NCBI GenBank assembly: GCA_002914805.1
Contig: JXTB01000474.1
Coordinates: 137,033 to 201,032 of the forward strand
DNA: 64,000 bases
Direction of reading: 5' to 3'
From: Parasponia andersonii
Lineage: Eukaryota; Streptophyta; Magnoliopsida; Rosales; Cannabaceae
In this document: positions 37,598-48,300 of the stretch, piece by piece
Layout of the letters: each line of letters starts with the position of its first letter
Numbering within the stretch: the first letter of the stretch is position 1
Program-made: the position numbers and the translations under genes
Notes under the pieces: generated by a model
Database searches by the model: none
What the model saw: only the letters and a program-made list of their open reading frames with translations
What the model was told of the DNA's origin: nothing

Positions 37598-38345
37598 ATG
37601 GCAGTTTGGAATATTATACTACTTCTTTTAGTACTTTTTCGGTATCTTCTCCATCTTCATGAATGCGTCATCAACAAAATTGTACTTATGTTCTGTCCAT
37701 AGCTTTCGTCAATGTTTCTCTTCTCATCTAAATCATTCTAAAATGATACACATCTCATTCTTAAATCATTTTCAATCCAAGACACTCGCCAGTCCACAAC
37801 CTCATTCTTGATATCTATTGCTACTTTAGTACCGAAACAAGAAACAATAATCATCACCTACTTTGATGAATCTCAAGTTCAAGCCGCAATCGTTTGTGCT
37901 GAAGTAAACGATGTGAGAATTATGGTTCAAAGCACTGCATTTTTTTATGATAACTATGTATTGTCTTATTCCAATTGTACAACTGTAATCGTTGATCTTA
38001 AAAATTTTCAGTCCATCAGTATTGATGTAGAGCATAGTACATCAATACTGAAAAATATAGGCCCTTATCTACCTCTGCACAAGAGTATAAACATTGTCAT
38101 TGCATTGTAATCGATAATGGAAGCTTATTTGGAAAATATGGTCTAACTTTGCAGGATGATGCGATTGATGTGAGGATGGTAGAATTTAGTAATGGTAGAA
38201 TTCTGAACAGAGAATCGATGGGAGAAGAAGATTTTAGGGAACTTATTGGAAGGAAAAGATTCATCTCTGGAGTTACGTTTTGTCATGAAAAATTAGGCTG
38301 CATCCAGCTGTTATCCTGTATATATGTGAAATCCTTACGCTGAAG
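37598..38345 (+). pseudogene. BBE-like pseudogene, N-terminal part only
   Basis: ATG 37598 opens a leucine-rich signal-peptide-like stretch that stops at 37700. FRQCLSSHLNHS in another frame (from 37704) matches the start of the mature protein of gene 3 (LQCLSSHL). The frame at 37808-38110 reads ESQVQAAIVCAEVND and VIVDLKNFQSISIDVEH, clearly BBE-like. A further frameshift leads to FGKYGLTLQDDAIDVRM and GRILNRESMGEEDF by 38343. The SGGHDYEG motif with the FAD-binding His is replaced by unrelated residues, and the PAGxCPTVGVGGH segment is lost. The C-terminal half of the family is absent. It is closer to gene 3 than to genes 1 and 2. It is dead by frameshift, stop, motif loss and truncation. 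Confidence 0.9.
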
Positions 38346-38915
38346 CTTAACGATGATGTTTTTCCAGCAATAGGCATTGTCGTGTTTTCTCATTTAAAAT
38401 GAAAAAAAAAAATGATATTGAAATTACTTTAGCACATGTTTACATATCCGTAACAAAAATAACAGTAAATAAAGGGTTTGAAGAGTAATGAGATGAATCA
38501 AAACTTGTGTTATCCCTTTCCAATTTAACTATAAGTATATATGACAAGGATTAATAAAAATTTATTAACTCAATGTGTAAGTAACTACACGAATAAATGG
38601 GAAGGAAACAACTCCCTCATTCTTATTGCGGTTCATTACAAATTAGCAAACATGGTCATAATCTATGGTAAAACATGATTTTCCCTTAAAAGTTGTTATG
38701 AGTGTGGATCAAATATTATTATCTTGGTCACGTTATAGGTAAATGAACTTGTTAGTTAATGTTCATGATATGTGTAGTGTGGCGCAATTTCATATTATTC
38801 CCCAGTCAATCACGGCATTAAAAGATGTACATAAGTGTAGACCTATATATGTAATATGTAAGTTTTACGGGGTCTCAAATCAAGTTGATTACAAACTATA
38901 AACACAATTTATCTA
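38346..38915. other. Intergenic DNA
   Basis: No gene recognised. It follows the truncated BBE-like copy, and no remains of the missing C-terminal half were seen. Confidence 0.5.
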
Positions 38916-41455
38916 TGTCACGACCCAAACTGCGGGGTAGTGGCAGAAAGAGAAATTTACAAAAATTGAATTTTTTTTTTTTTAACCAGTGGACCTATTC
39001 CACAATTCATAGTTACCAATAAACACATACTGAAAAATTTTAAGAAAAATTAAATTCTCAAATAGTTTACTGAGCATCATCATTCACATCTCAACATCAT
39101 ACTAGTATGGCATATATAATTACAGATATTTTCAAAGTAACATACTTAATATAAATGCTAGCAATATCCATTATTTAACAAGACTTAAATACGAGTCTTG
39201 TATTCACACTCCTAGCATTCCAAAGTTTCAAACTACAAATAAAAGATAACTTCTTATTCCGCTTGTTGACCGTCAATGTCACACTGGATACCACCTGAGG
39301 AGAAAGTAGGGAGGGTGAGCATAAATTATCTAATAGGTTACCCAATTTTCCTTTTGAGAAAATATTTTATAAATCTCAAAATATCTGCATAGTTAGTAGT
39401 ACTGGAAAGTATTTCTATAAATATTAAGGATTTAAACTATTTACAAAAAACCATGCTAAACCAAAACCAGATATATATCCAGCTTAAAATAGATAGAAAA
39501 CCATAATAAAACAAGCATAGTGCACATCACATAAATCAACACATCACATGAGTTCTCATCCTCTCATCATAACTATAGCAACTTATACTATATGTATTGA
39601 GTACTCTCTCTCTGACATCTGTCTCTGAAAATCGGAGAGACACCCATGTGCCAACTCCTACCGAACCGGAAGGGCACCGAATGCCTATGCCTACCGAATG
39701 GAGATAGTCAGAAATCAAACCCCGGGCGGGTTTACGGGCTCTTATCGAAGGCGGGTGTACTAGTCTGCCTACTACAACACCGTGATATCTAAGATGACTC
39801 TCATGCATGATCATATAAAATGTGCAATATATAGAGTCTCAAACAACTATGCAGTGATTTAACATTCTAGATATACATGAGAGTCTATGGTTTAATACAT
39901 GAGAGTCGCCTTAGACATTTTAAAATCCAAAAGTACAGTTTCTATGGTTTTACCAAATTTCAAGTATAAAAACTTATATAAAATCATATTTAAAAATATC
40001 TAGAGTAGTCTATAATGTTTCACAAATTCATAATTCATTTAAATAACTATTCAAATAATTCAATTTAATAAAATCACGAAATTTCATTTTTCAGAATAAA
40101 TTCTAATTTTAATGAAAATAATATAAAACAAGGAAATTGAATTCCCTACCTCGAAATAGTGATTATGCTGAGCTAACGACACTAAAATCCTTAATTGATC
40201 ATCGGGTTATTTGGACAGTCGTTTTCAAATCTCGTCACATTCACTTGAAAAGTTGACTTTTCAAACGGAGTCTCGGATTGAGAAATAGAAATCACCACTG
40301 AATTCAGAACACCCAAAAATATTAGTTTAGATATAAAGTTCGTCGAAAATGGGTCCCGGTACGGGACTGGCCTGTGGCATGCAAAACGATGCAATTCACG
40401 ATCTATTTGCTCGATTTTCGTACACTTCAGAAAATAATGGTACTTCTATCAAACTTCATGTCCCGACCTCACTGAGTCCAAATTCGAAATCAGAACTCAG
40501 TTTCGAGGTCCTTAACACTAAATGAGCTCAAAAATCCAAAAATTAGAAAAATACCACATTTTTATCCCGATAATTAACGATCTTCTGGTTATCGTTTTAA
40601 CACTTAAAAATCATGAGATTTCATATTTCAAACTCCTCTATCACGTGGTAAAATTTTCTCGGGAAAAATAACTCAATTCCGAAATAATTACGAAAATTCC
40701 ATAAAAATTAAATATTAAAATATTGCTACAGTAGTCAACTTCTCACCAGAGCTGAGTTGGAGGCCGAGAGTAGTCGGAAATCAAAGTTGGCATCGTGACG
40801 AATCCAACGGTGGTGGTGGTGCAGTGATCGAACGTCGGACGGCGACACGGCGGGCAAAAAATTGATCCAATGGCGCGAATTTCCGACTGCAATTTCTCCG
40901 GCGATAGGCGGCGGTTCACGGTGGTAGCACCCAGTGCTGGTTTGTCGGCGTCTTCTGGTCATGGCGGGCAGGCGCATCTAGCACGGCGGCAGACGGTGGA
41001 GGTCGAACGTAAATAGAGACGGAGAGAGTGAATTGGGGGGTTCTGTGGAGAAGAAGAAGAAATTGGAGGGTTTTTATGCAATTTTTCAAAAACTGTAGCA
41101 GTGGGACACGTGGTGCAATCTGATTCGACCGAAAAATAAGTTTCTGAAATTCTACTTTGGTCACAATTTCAAAAGATTCTTTTATTTTAGTCCCTCTTTA
41201 ATTACACTTTTGTCCCCGATTTGAAATTTCTTTTTCACTTTTGCCTCAAATGTACCTAGACTTTATCTCGTCTAGATTCAACACTAAAATTATTTCTGAT
41301 TTTTATTTAATTGATCCAAAAATACAAAATTATCAAAATGCCCTTGAAGTAAAATTATTTAATTACCCCTTATTTTACGATCTAACTAAACAATAACAAT
41401 CAGATTTGACTGAGAACAGGAATAAAGGAGTAAAAATCGACATGAGGTGTTTTAC
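38916..41455 (-). repeat. LTR-like repeat, copy 2 (probably a solo LTR of a Tekay/Del-type gypsy element)
   Basis: Starts TGTCACGACCC and ends near GAGGTGTTTTAC. Read on the minus strand this resembles the TGTAACACC...GGGTCGTGACA ends I associate with Tekay/Del-type LTRs. Internal landmarks (GGGAGGGTGAGC near 39310, a GC-rich block at 39620-39790, and ACGGAGAGAGTG near 41020) are shared with 1300-3300. No gag or pol flanks it and no convincing target duplication was seen. The overlapping frames at 40735-41164 (-) look like chance openings in its GC-richer end. Confidence 0.55.
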
Positions 41456-42199
41456 TTTATTTAACTAATATTTATATTAGTCATGATAGCCAAGGGACCA
41501 AGTCCAGGTAAAATCAAAACTATGAACTCAATCAAAGGTCAAATTATACAAAATGCGCTTATACATAAAACTGAGAAACTTCCTTTCTATTTGAATGTCG
41601 CTACCAGCTAATGTTCTTTGGTTGATGAGGATCCGAAGCAGCCAAGCCTTCCACTCGATCATGAAACAAGTTAGGCTTCCCCAAACTTAGATGGCTAAGA
41701 ATCCCTCTTAGCTGTTGATGTGTGAAATCCCTTCGAGCATGTACAAGACAAGAGAATCCCTCTTTTGAATGTGGCTTGAAGCCCTCAAGCTTTGATGAAG
41801 AAATAAGATGTAATTAAGAAATCTCTCTCTCCCATGGAGTCAATCTCTCTCTCTCTCTCTCTCTCTGTAGAAATTTTCATCTAAAAGAGCTCAAGAAAGA
41901 AGATGAATAGTATAACACTTTTAAAGCAAAAGAAAAGATTCACTTAGCTGTACAAAAAGATAAAAATAGTCATATGATAAATATCCATAAGGTCGTTCCA
42001 AGAGTGCTCATATTGCACATAAAGAGTGACTGACTACTTTGCAAAAAGTCAATAATTATAAAATGACAAAAATAGAATAAATCCAAAAAGCTAACATCAC
42101 AATCAGAGTGCTTACTTTGCAACACATAGTGAATACTTTCCTTCAAGTTACAATCAAGGCCTATTGGGCACTTACTCCTTGATGGTGTTTAATTGATAT
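41456..42199. other. Intergenic DNA with a CT microsatellite
   Basis: No gene recognised. A (CT)n run lies at about 41844-41867. Composition is more balanced at 41580-41820, possibly an old repeat. Confidence 0.45.
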
Positions 42200-42863
42200 A
42201 TTTGTGGGAAAACTATGAATGAGTTGTTGCTATTCTTGCTTTCTACGATTAGTAAGGAAGAGTTTTAAGCTTTTAATGTAGTTCTATGGAACTGGAGGTT
42301 GGAGCATAATACGTTTGTTCATGGTTCCTAATGTAAGCATCCTGGTCGTGCTATTGAGGATGCTGGTATTTTTCTGAATGTATATCAACAAGTGAAATGA
42401 GCTCTTGATATTCTTCCTCATCCTATGGTAGTTAATCCTAGTCATTGTATTAGATCCGAAACACGTAAACTGAAACTAAATACTGATGCAACTATGCTTC
42501 CTTTCATCTGGGTTGTATTGGCATTTGGAATTTCTTCGTGATGAGGAAGGTGAAGTTAAAGCTGCGGTGTCCAAAAGGAGTACCTGGGGATCATGTGCTG
42601 CTGGTTGCCGAATTGATGGATATATATTAGAGAAGGGTTGTGTTTCACAGCAGAAATTGGCTTCACCAGTACGTTGTTGAATTGGACTCTAGTATTGCAG
42701 TTTCGATGGTGAATTTTCTAGATGGTTTTTCTTCAGCACATCTCTTAGCTAGCGATATTGCTAAGCTACTAATAGTGGCAAGTGGTGTACTTACTACCTC
42801 AATCCCTGCCAAGGGAATGGGGCAAACCATGCATTAGCTAAGTATGCTTTTTGTTCTCTGTTT

Positions 42864-42899
<36 letters not shown>

Positions 42900-42965
42900 C
42901 CTGTTTGGTATCGAGAAACTCCTAGTTGTATTGGCTCTATTGTGGCAAATGATTTAGGTTTTTGA
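42200..42965 (+). pseudogene. RNase H-like remnant of a non-LTR retrotransposon (LINE)
   Basis: Read through stops and frame changes, the segment gives WRLEHNTFVHG, RKLKLNTDA (the typical start of the plant LINE RNase H domain, with its first Asp), VVELDSSIAVSMVN, ANHALAKYAF, and, after the T-run at 42866-42899, VWYRETPSCIGSIVANDLG, the usual end of these proteins. This order matches RVT_3-type RNase H at the 3' end of plant LINEs. A 34-T run interrupts the C-terminal part. No upstream reverse transcriptase was seen. A host RNase H-like gene relic is an alternative. Confidence 0.65.
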
Positions 42966-43609
42966 TCATATTTTTCCTGAATTTTTTTTTTTCTGAAAAA
43001 GAATAGAGTGTAAGATCTATATAAATTTGGGAGAAAAGAATTTGAATGCCACCACCCTAACTCTTAAGGAATTTTATTACACGTAATAATTCCTTCCTTT
43101 GTATTAATTAAAATTTGTATTCAAAAGAAAAATAAAAAAAAATAAAATTTGTAAGACAATTTACCATAAAAACAATTCTTATTATAATTGCCTAGAAGAA
43201 CATGAGAATTTTACAAGGGCAATTTAGAAAATGAGTTAATCATAATAGTGATTGTCAAATTTTTATTGAATTTTCAACTTATATATAGTATATTACCTGA
43301 ATTTTTTATTTGTTGCAAAAGTGGTCTACCCTTCAGAAACTATTTATTTTTTAGTGGTTTTACGCCGTGTGCATAACAAATGACGGTTTGTTGGAAAATT
43401 GTTTTGGGTTATCAACCCTTTTTTGATTTTTTTTCAATACTTTAATTCACTACAAATTTTCTACATAATATTGGCCCATGTCATTTTTTCATCTTTATCT
43501 TTTTTTTTTTGTTTAAATTTAGTCCCATTTTTTCCATTTTTTTCTTTATTTTATTTCATTTTTTTTTTATAAAGCATGTGGTCCGATACGTTAGTCACAT
43601 AATCCATCA
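42966..43609. other. Intergenic DNA
   Basis: AT-rich with T-runs. No gene recognised. Confidence 0.5.
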
Positions 43610-44436
43610 TGTTGGGGGTAGTTCCTTCAAAACAACCGAAAAACGATACATAGCAAGTCAGAAATAACACCTCAAAATGATATGTTCAAATGACGGCAAA
43701 CACTCTACGAGCCGACCAAGCCCACCAAGATGTAGAAATAGGTGTTGCCCTCGTCCTATAGCAAAAGAAGAGCCAAGTAAGGCCAGAGTGGAAAAGTGCC
43801 TGGCCGTAGTACTGAGGAAGCTAGGTTCATTAATAAGAAGACCATCCCTGGTCAGCATTTAAACTATATGCCGATCAGATAGGCACCCTTAATGTAAGAC
43901 TAACAAGGGACTAAGAAATGGCCGACCACCGAGTAAAGATATATTTCTAACCAAGAAGTAAAATAAGGATGGTGTGAGTTATAGAGAGATCGACATCTAG
44001 CTCAATCATACACTCCGGTCATAAGCGAGTAAGTGGGATTCCCTTCTTTTTAGAGATACGTGGACATCAATTTTAGTTTTTAAAGAACTATAAAGCCACT
44101 ATAAATAGTCTTATAATCACTTGAAATAGGTAAGCTGCCACATATCCCCAAAACTCTATCTGTCTCTTTGCCTTTTCTCCTCCTACAGTTCATTTACTAT
44201 TCATTTTATTATTCCTTCAGGTACTTTATTGAATACATCACTAACTACCTTTTTGTGAATGAGATTTGACAGGTATTATACCGATACCATGTATTATCAG
44301 CTAGTGGAAAGTCCATCTATAACTTTTTTCAAGGCTGTACGGACTACACCTATATCAAATCTTAGTTTTGGCTTCTTTTGAGAAAGAACCGCTCAAGGGC
44401 AAGTAGCTCGCATTGTTTATTGGACCAAATTCTACA
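43610..44436 (+). repeat. 5' LTR of the interrupted Tat-like element
   Basis: Begins TGTTGGGGGTAGTTCC and ends TTCTACA, with a TATA box (TATAAATA at 44100). It is about 56 bp longer than the 3' copy, mainly because the stretch around 43780-43850 is deleted there. Confidence 0.8.
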
Positions 44437-45713
44437 CCAATATTTTGGTACTAGAAGGAGGGTACCCTACTGGAATACTAGTGCATAGCCCTACCTGGCA
44501 ACTTTTAACAACTTCAGCACCTCCTTGGAACCTTCACAACTTAATTTCTTCTCGTCGAGCTAGTTCTCAGTATTGTTGGCTCTCTTTAGCTATTATTCCC
44601 GCTCCTCCTTGGCCATAATCTACTCAGAGCGATACCTCTTAGCGATAACCGACAAGTCACTCATAAAGGCTTGCTGCAAAAGTTGAAAAGCAATAAATAA
44701 AAGATGATAAATGTAAGAGTAAGATAAAATAAGCAAGGATTGAAGGTACCCGAGAAGTATGCTCTGAGTAAAGAGTAGCGAAGTCTTTGTCCGAGCGCCT
44801 CCGGTAGTCCTCCGCTAGCTAGTTCTAATAGGCAGCATGTATCCTATCCATTGACGCTTTCAAGTATGATTTCAACCACTGGGTAGGTAGCTCGTCAAAA
44901 TGAGGTGTGTCCATAGGCCTCTTGTTAGGATGGCTCGAGGACAGAGGAGTTTTATTCAGAGGGGCAGGGGGAAGCTCGGAGGTCCTAAGAGGCAGAACAC
45001 TTCAAGGAGGGGTCGGCCGTGAGCTGCTACCTAAAGAATTCGGACCACTACCTTCACGAGCCCAGTTTATGGTGAGCAGGGCATGCAAGTTTGGGTCGAT
45101 GTTGGACATATTGTACTCTGTATGAAGAAAGAAAAGTTAGAATAATAGAATAAACTTCTCAATTTGTCTCTAAAAGACCCCCCAAATGGAACCTTGATTT
45201 CTCGAGAAACTTAGATACTGGGAAAAGGGGTCGAACTCATCGGGAAAAAAGGGCCAGTGGGAGAAGGGTCAGATTGGGCTGAGGAAGTGACAGAGAAGTA
45301 TCCCTGCCTCTAGTAGCTCATCTCCTTCGTGGTCACTAAATACGATTAGAGGGGCCCACTTCATTTCGAACTGGTTGAGTAGGACTTGTTCGGATGAATT
45401 CTTCAAAAAGGTTCCTTATCTTCAGTAGATACCATCCTGTATACTCAAAGTTTATGTTGCTGAGTAATTGTTCAGCTCCTTGTCCCCAGGGTTAAGTCCT
45501 TTGATGGCGATGGCTCGGGTGACTGTTGAATTGTCAGTAGCATTCACTTGCCGCATTGCCTGCTGTCGCCTTAGTTGGAACATGGCCAGGATAAGGCGTG
45601 CGCCTCTCAGTAGTTGACCACTAATAATATTAACCTAAGATGTCTTGGCGTAGAACCACTCTCCCTTTCCCTGCTTGTTGGATGTGTCTTGACCAAGAAT
45701 GGGAATTGTGCGC
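44437..45713 (-). pseudogene. Distal part of the antisense ORF, cut off by the copia insertion
   Basis: Internal sequence of the Tat-like element between its 5' LTR and the copia insertion. Its minus strand should continue the antisense frame that runs from 56254 down to 55296, since the insertion point (45713/55296) lies inside that region. Only short openings are readable here, and no domain was identified in this part. Confidence 0.45.
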
Positions 45714-47515
45714 TGTTGGGATTTCTGCCATAAAAAGCAGATTTCTAATTTTACCCTTTTTGAGTATAAATAACTTTTTCTTATATGCAATTATGATATT
45801 TGCTAGATTAAACTATCTTAGTTGAATAGTTTATTCATCTGAAAAAGATTCCATGACTTTATATGTGTATAAAGAAACAAACATGATTAACTGTTAATTA
45901 TGGAGACACTTGTTTCTTTATCTAAGTCTAAATAAAGTAGTTTACAATCTGTAAATAAAGATGGAATACTTTATTTATTATAGGTTGTAGTGTTTGTCTA
46001 TCTCAACGGGAATGATGTGTCTCAAATCATTGAAGTATCTGACTTCTGATAGGAACACTAATACAACATAAACAAGTTATGTGTATTGAACTGGACTAGG
46101 TAATATAAAGAATGGAGTGCCGTCACTCAATTCTTATATTATCACAAGCTAGTTCTTAGCATATAGATCTTAATCCTTGATATTTGACTGGACTTGTTTT
46201 CATGGGTTATAGCTTTTTGATTTGTTAAAAGACTAACTTCTATGAAATTAGAAGTGAACTTTGGCATATTGGAGGTTATGGCTTATGAATTGATGGGAAC
46301 ACCAAATAGTAAAGGACACTATATATTAATGCCACGTTAGGTTCTTTCAAGATTCATGGAATAATTAAATCTAAGATTTTAGTATTCACTTTGTGAATTG
46401 GTTGATAATTTTGTCTAAATGGCCATTGAGAACAAAATTATCGACAACATTATTCCTTGATAGAAAGATGGTAACTTAAAGGTAAATAGGTGTTCGAGGG
46501 GTATTACGGTAATTTCACCTATCCAATTACGGCATTGTATAGGGATTCTACATGTAGTATAGAATATGCTAGATGGATTGGTTAATCAAGGTTAGTTGAT
46601 TAAATCTTTATAAAAGGCATGACATTTAATCTAAGAGTATAGTATTGGGCTTTTAATGGAGTGTCTCCTTTACTAATAATATTTACATAAATACCATAAT
46701 AAGAGTTATTATGTATTTATCATATTATTTGAGCTTAAATTATTTGGATCCATTAGGTCCTTTGTCTAGCTCAATTAAGCTCATTAATTGGTTGGTGGTA
46801 TTTGTGAAATTAGTTTCATGAAATTGTGTAAAATAGTTATTCTACACAGAAGTTGGTGTTTTTATAAATAATTTTCATGAGTTGGATATATTTATAAACA
46901 TTCTCCCAAAGCCCAAATTGAAGAACAAGCCCAATCCTAATTGGACTAGGGTTAGCAGTTTTGGGTCCCAAATATATAAGATATATGAGAGAAAAAACTA
47001 CACAGTAACTCTGAGAGAGTCACACGCATAGACACATGGAGAGAGAGAGAGATTTCGGCCAACCTAGGCTAAGTGAGAGTGAAAAAGGTTTCCTACAATC
47101 TCATAGTCTCATTTTACATCCTGGTGTTCCATATGATCAAGAAGGTGTTCTTGATCATTCTCTAACGAAGGTTTCGAATTGGTGCCCACTCGTCTCATCA
47201 ACCGAGCGCAAGAGCATAGACAAGAAGATCTAGGGTTGGAGGTTTGATCACTTTCAATAAGGAGATCAAGGAGGAACACGCTATAAGAGATAAACTCTAA
47301 TCCCATCTCTAGGGTTTTGCATCTAGATTTGATTTATTTTCTACATGATCCTATATATGATGCATGTGTGTTATATGGTTATGAAAACCATTTTCATGTA
47401 AAAATTTTAAAACCTAAATCCGCTAATTTTTCTGCTGTATTTATGATGTGATCATATATTTTCCATATCTGCATGCATGCATGTTTTTTCTAAGTGTTAG
47501 GTCAATCTACCAATA
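45714..47515 (+). repeat. 5' LTR of the copia element
   Basis: Starts TGTTGGGATT and ends CTACCAATA (the 3' copy has CTACCAACA). A TATA-like TATATAAG lies at 46973-46980. It is collinear with 53513-55295. Confidence 0.9.
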
Positions 47516-47517
47516 AT

Positions 47518-47530
47518 TGGTATCAAGCAC
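47518..47530 (+). other. Primer-binding site of the copia element
   Basis: TGGTATCAAGCAC, two bases after the LTR, matches the initiator-Met tRNA primer site (TGGTATCAGAGC) of plant copia elements apart from a small change. Confidence 0.8.
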
Positions 47531-47834
47531 TTAGGTTCGTATGTATAGCGTAATATTGATGAGGAATCGAATATCTAGGTTATGTGATTGAGTTTGAGCA
47601 ATTTTTATTTATGATAGTTAAATGATTCATGGTGATGAATGATATTTAATTACGTATACGATTGATTTTTGCATGGTGAGAAAAATTGTGGAGTGTAATT
47701 CTAGCAAAATTTGGTTTGGGTGTTCTTGAATTTTATGTTTGATAGATTCATGAATAAGTTTTAAAGAGTTTGAAAATCTGAATTTTTTCCAGAATTTTTT
47801 GATGTTGTTTTTAAATTTTTCAGCATTTAAAAAG

Positions 47835-48300
47835 AAAAAAACTTCGGCCAGCCATAGCCCCGCGCGCATGGCTCACCTGTGCGGTCGGCCTGTGCACGGG
47901 TGCTGGGCGCTGGCGCGGCCAAGTAGGCCGCATGAGCACGCGGCCTGCGTGCATGGCCTGCATGCATGGCACGCTGGCGTGTGGCCTGTGAGGCACCTGC
48001 GCGCGGCACACTGTGCCAGTAGCAGGCCTATGTGCGGCACTTGCTGCCGTGTGCGCAGCTTGCTTGGGTGGCCAGTAGCCCATGCGCGCGGCCAGTGCGT
48101 GGCTTGTGCAGCGCCAGAGCGTGGGGCTGTTGCATCCAGCGCGCACCATGCGCGCGGCCAACTCGCCTGGCACGCACGGCCTTGTCGTGCACCGTAGCTA
48201 GGCAACCCAGCCCAATACCACTTGTTGCTCCGTTTTTCGCCACCCTTTTTAGGCGGTGACGGCCCGTAGGCCGACGGTGGTGGTGTTTCTGCCACTACCA
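47835..48300. other. GC-rich island in the copia leader
   Basis: About 460 bp of strongly GC-rich sequence full of GCGCGGCC, GGCCTG and GCATGC words, in otherwise AT-rich DNA. It opens long overlapping frames on both strands (for example 47799-48197 + and 47873-48301 -). Their composition is Ala/Arg/Cys/His-rich and reflects base content only, so I do not call a protein. Confidence 0.8.

Noticed and set aside
40735..41164. Minus-strand frames of about 80 codons as genes
   Set aside because: They sit in the GC-richer end of LTR-like repeat copy 2, overlap each other and have no domain.
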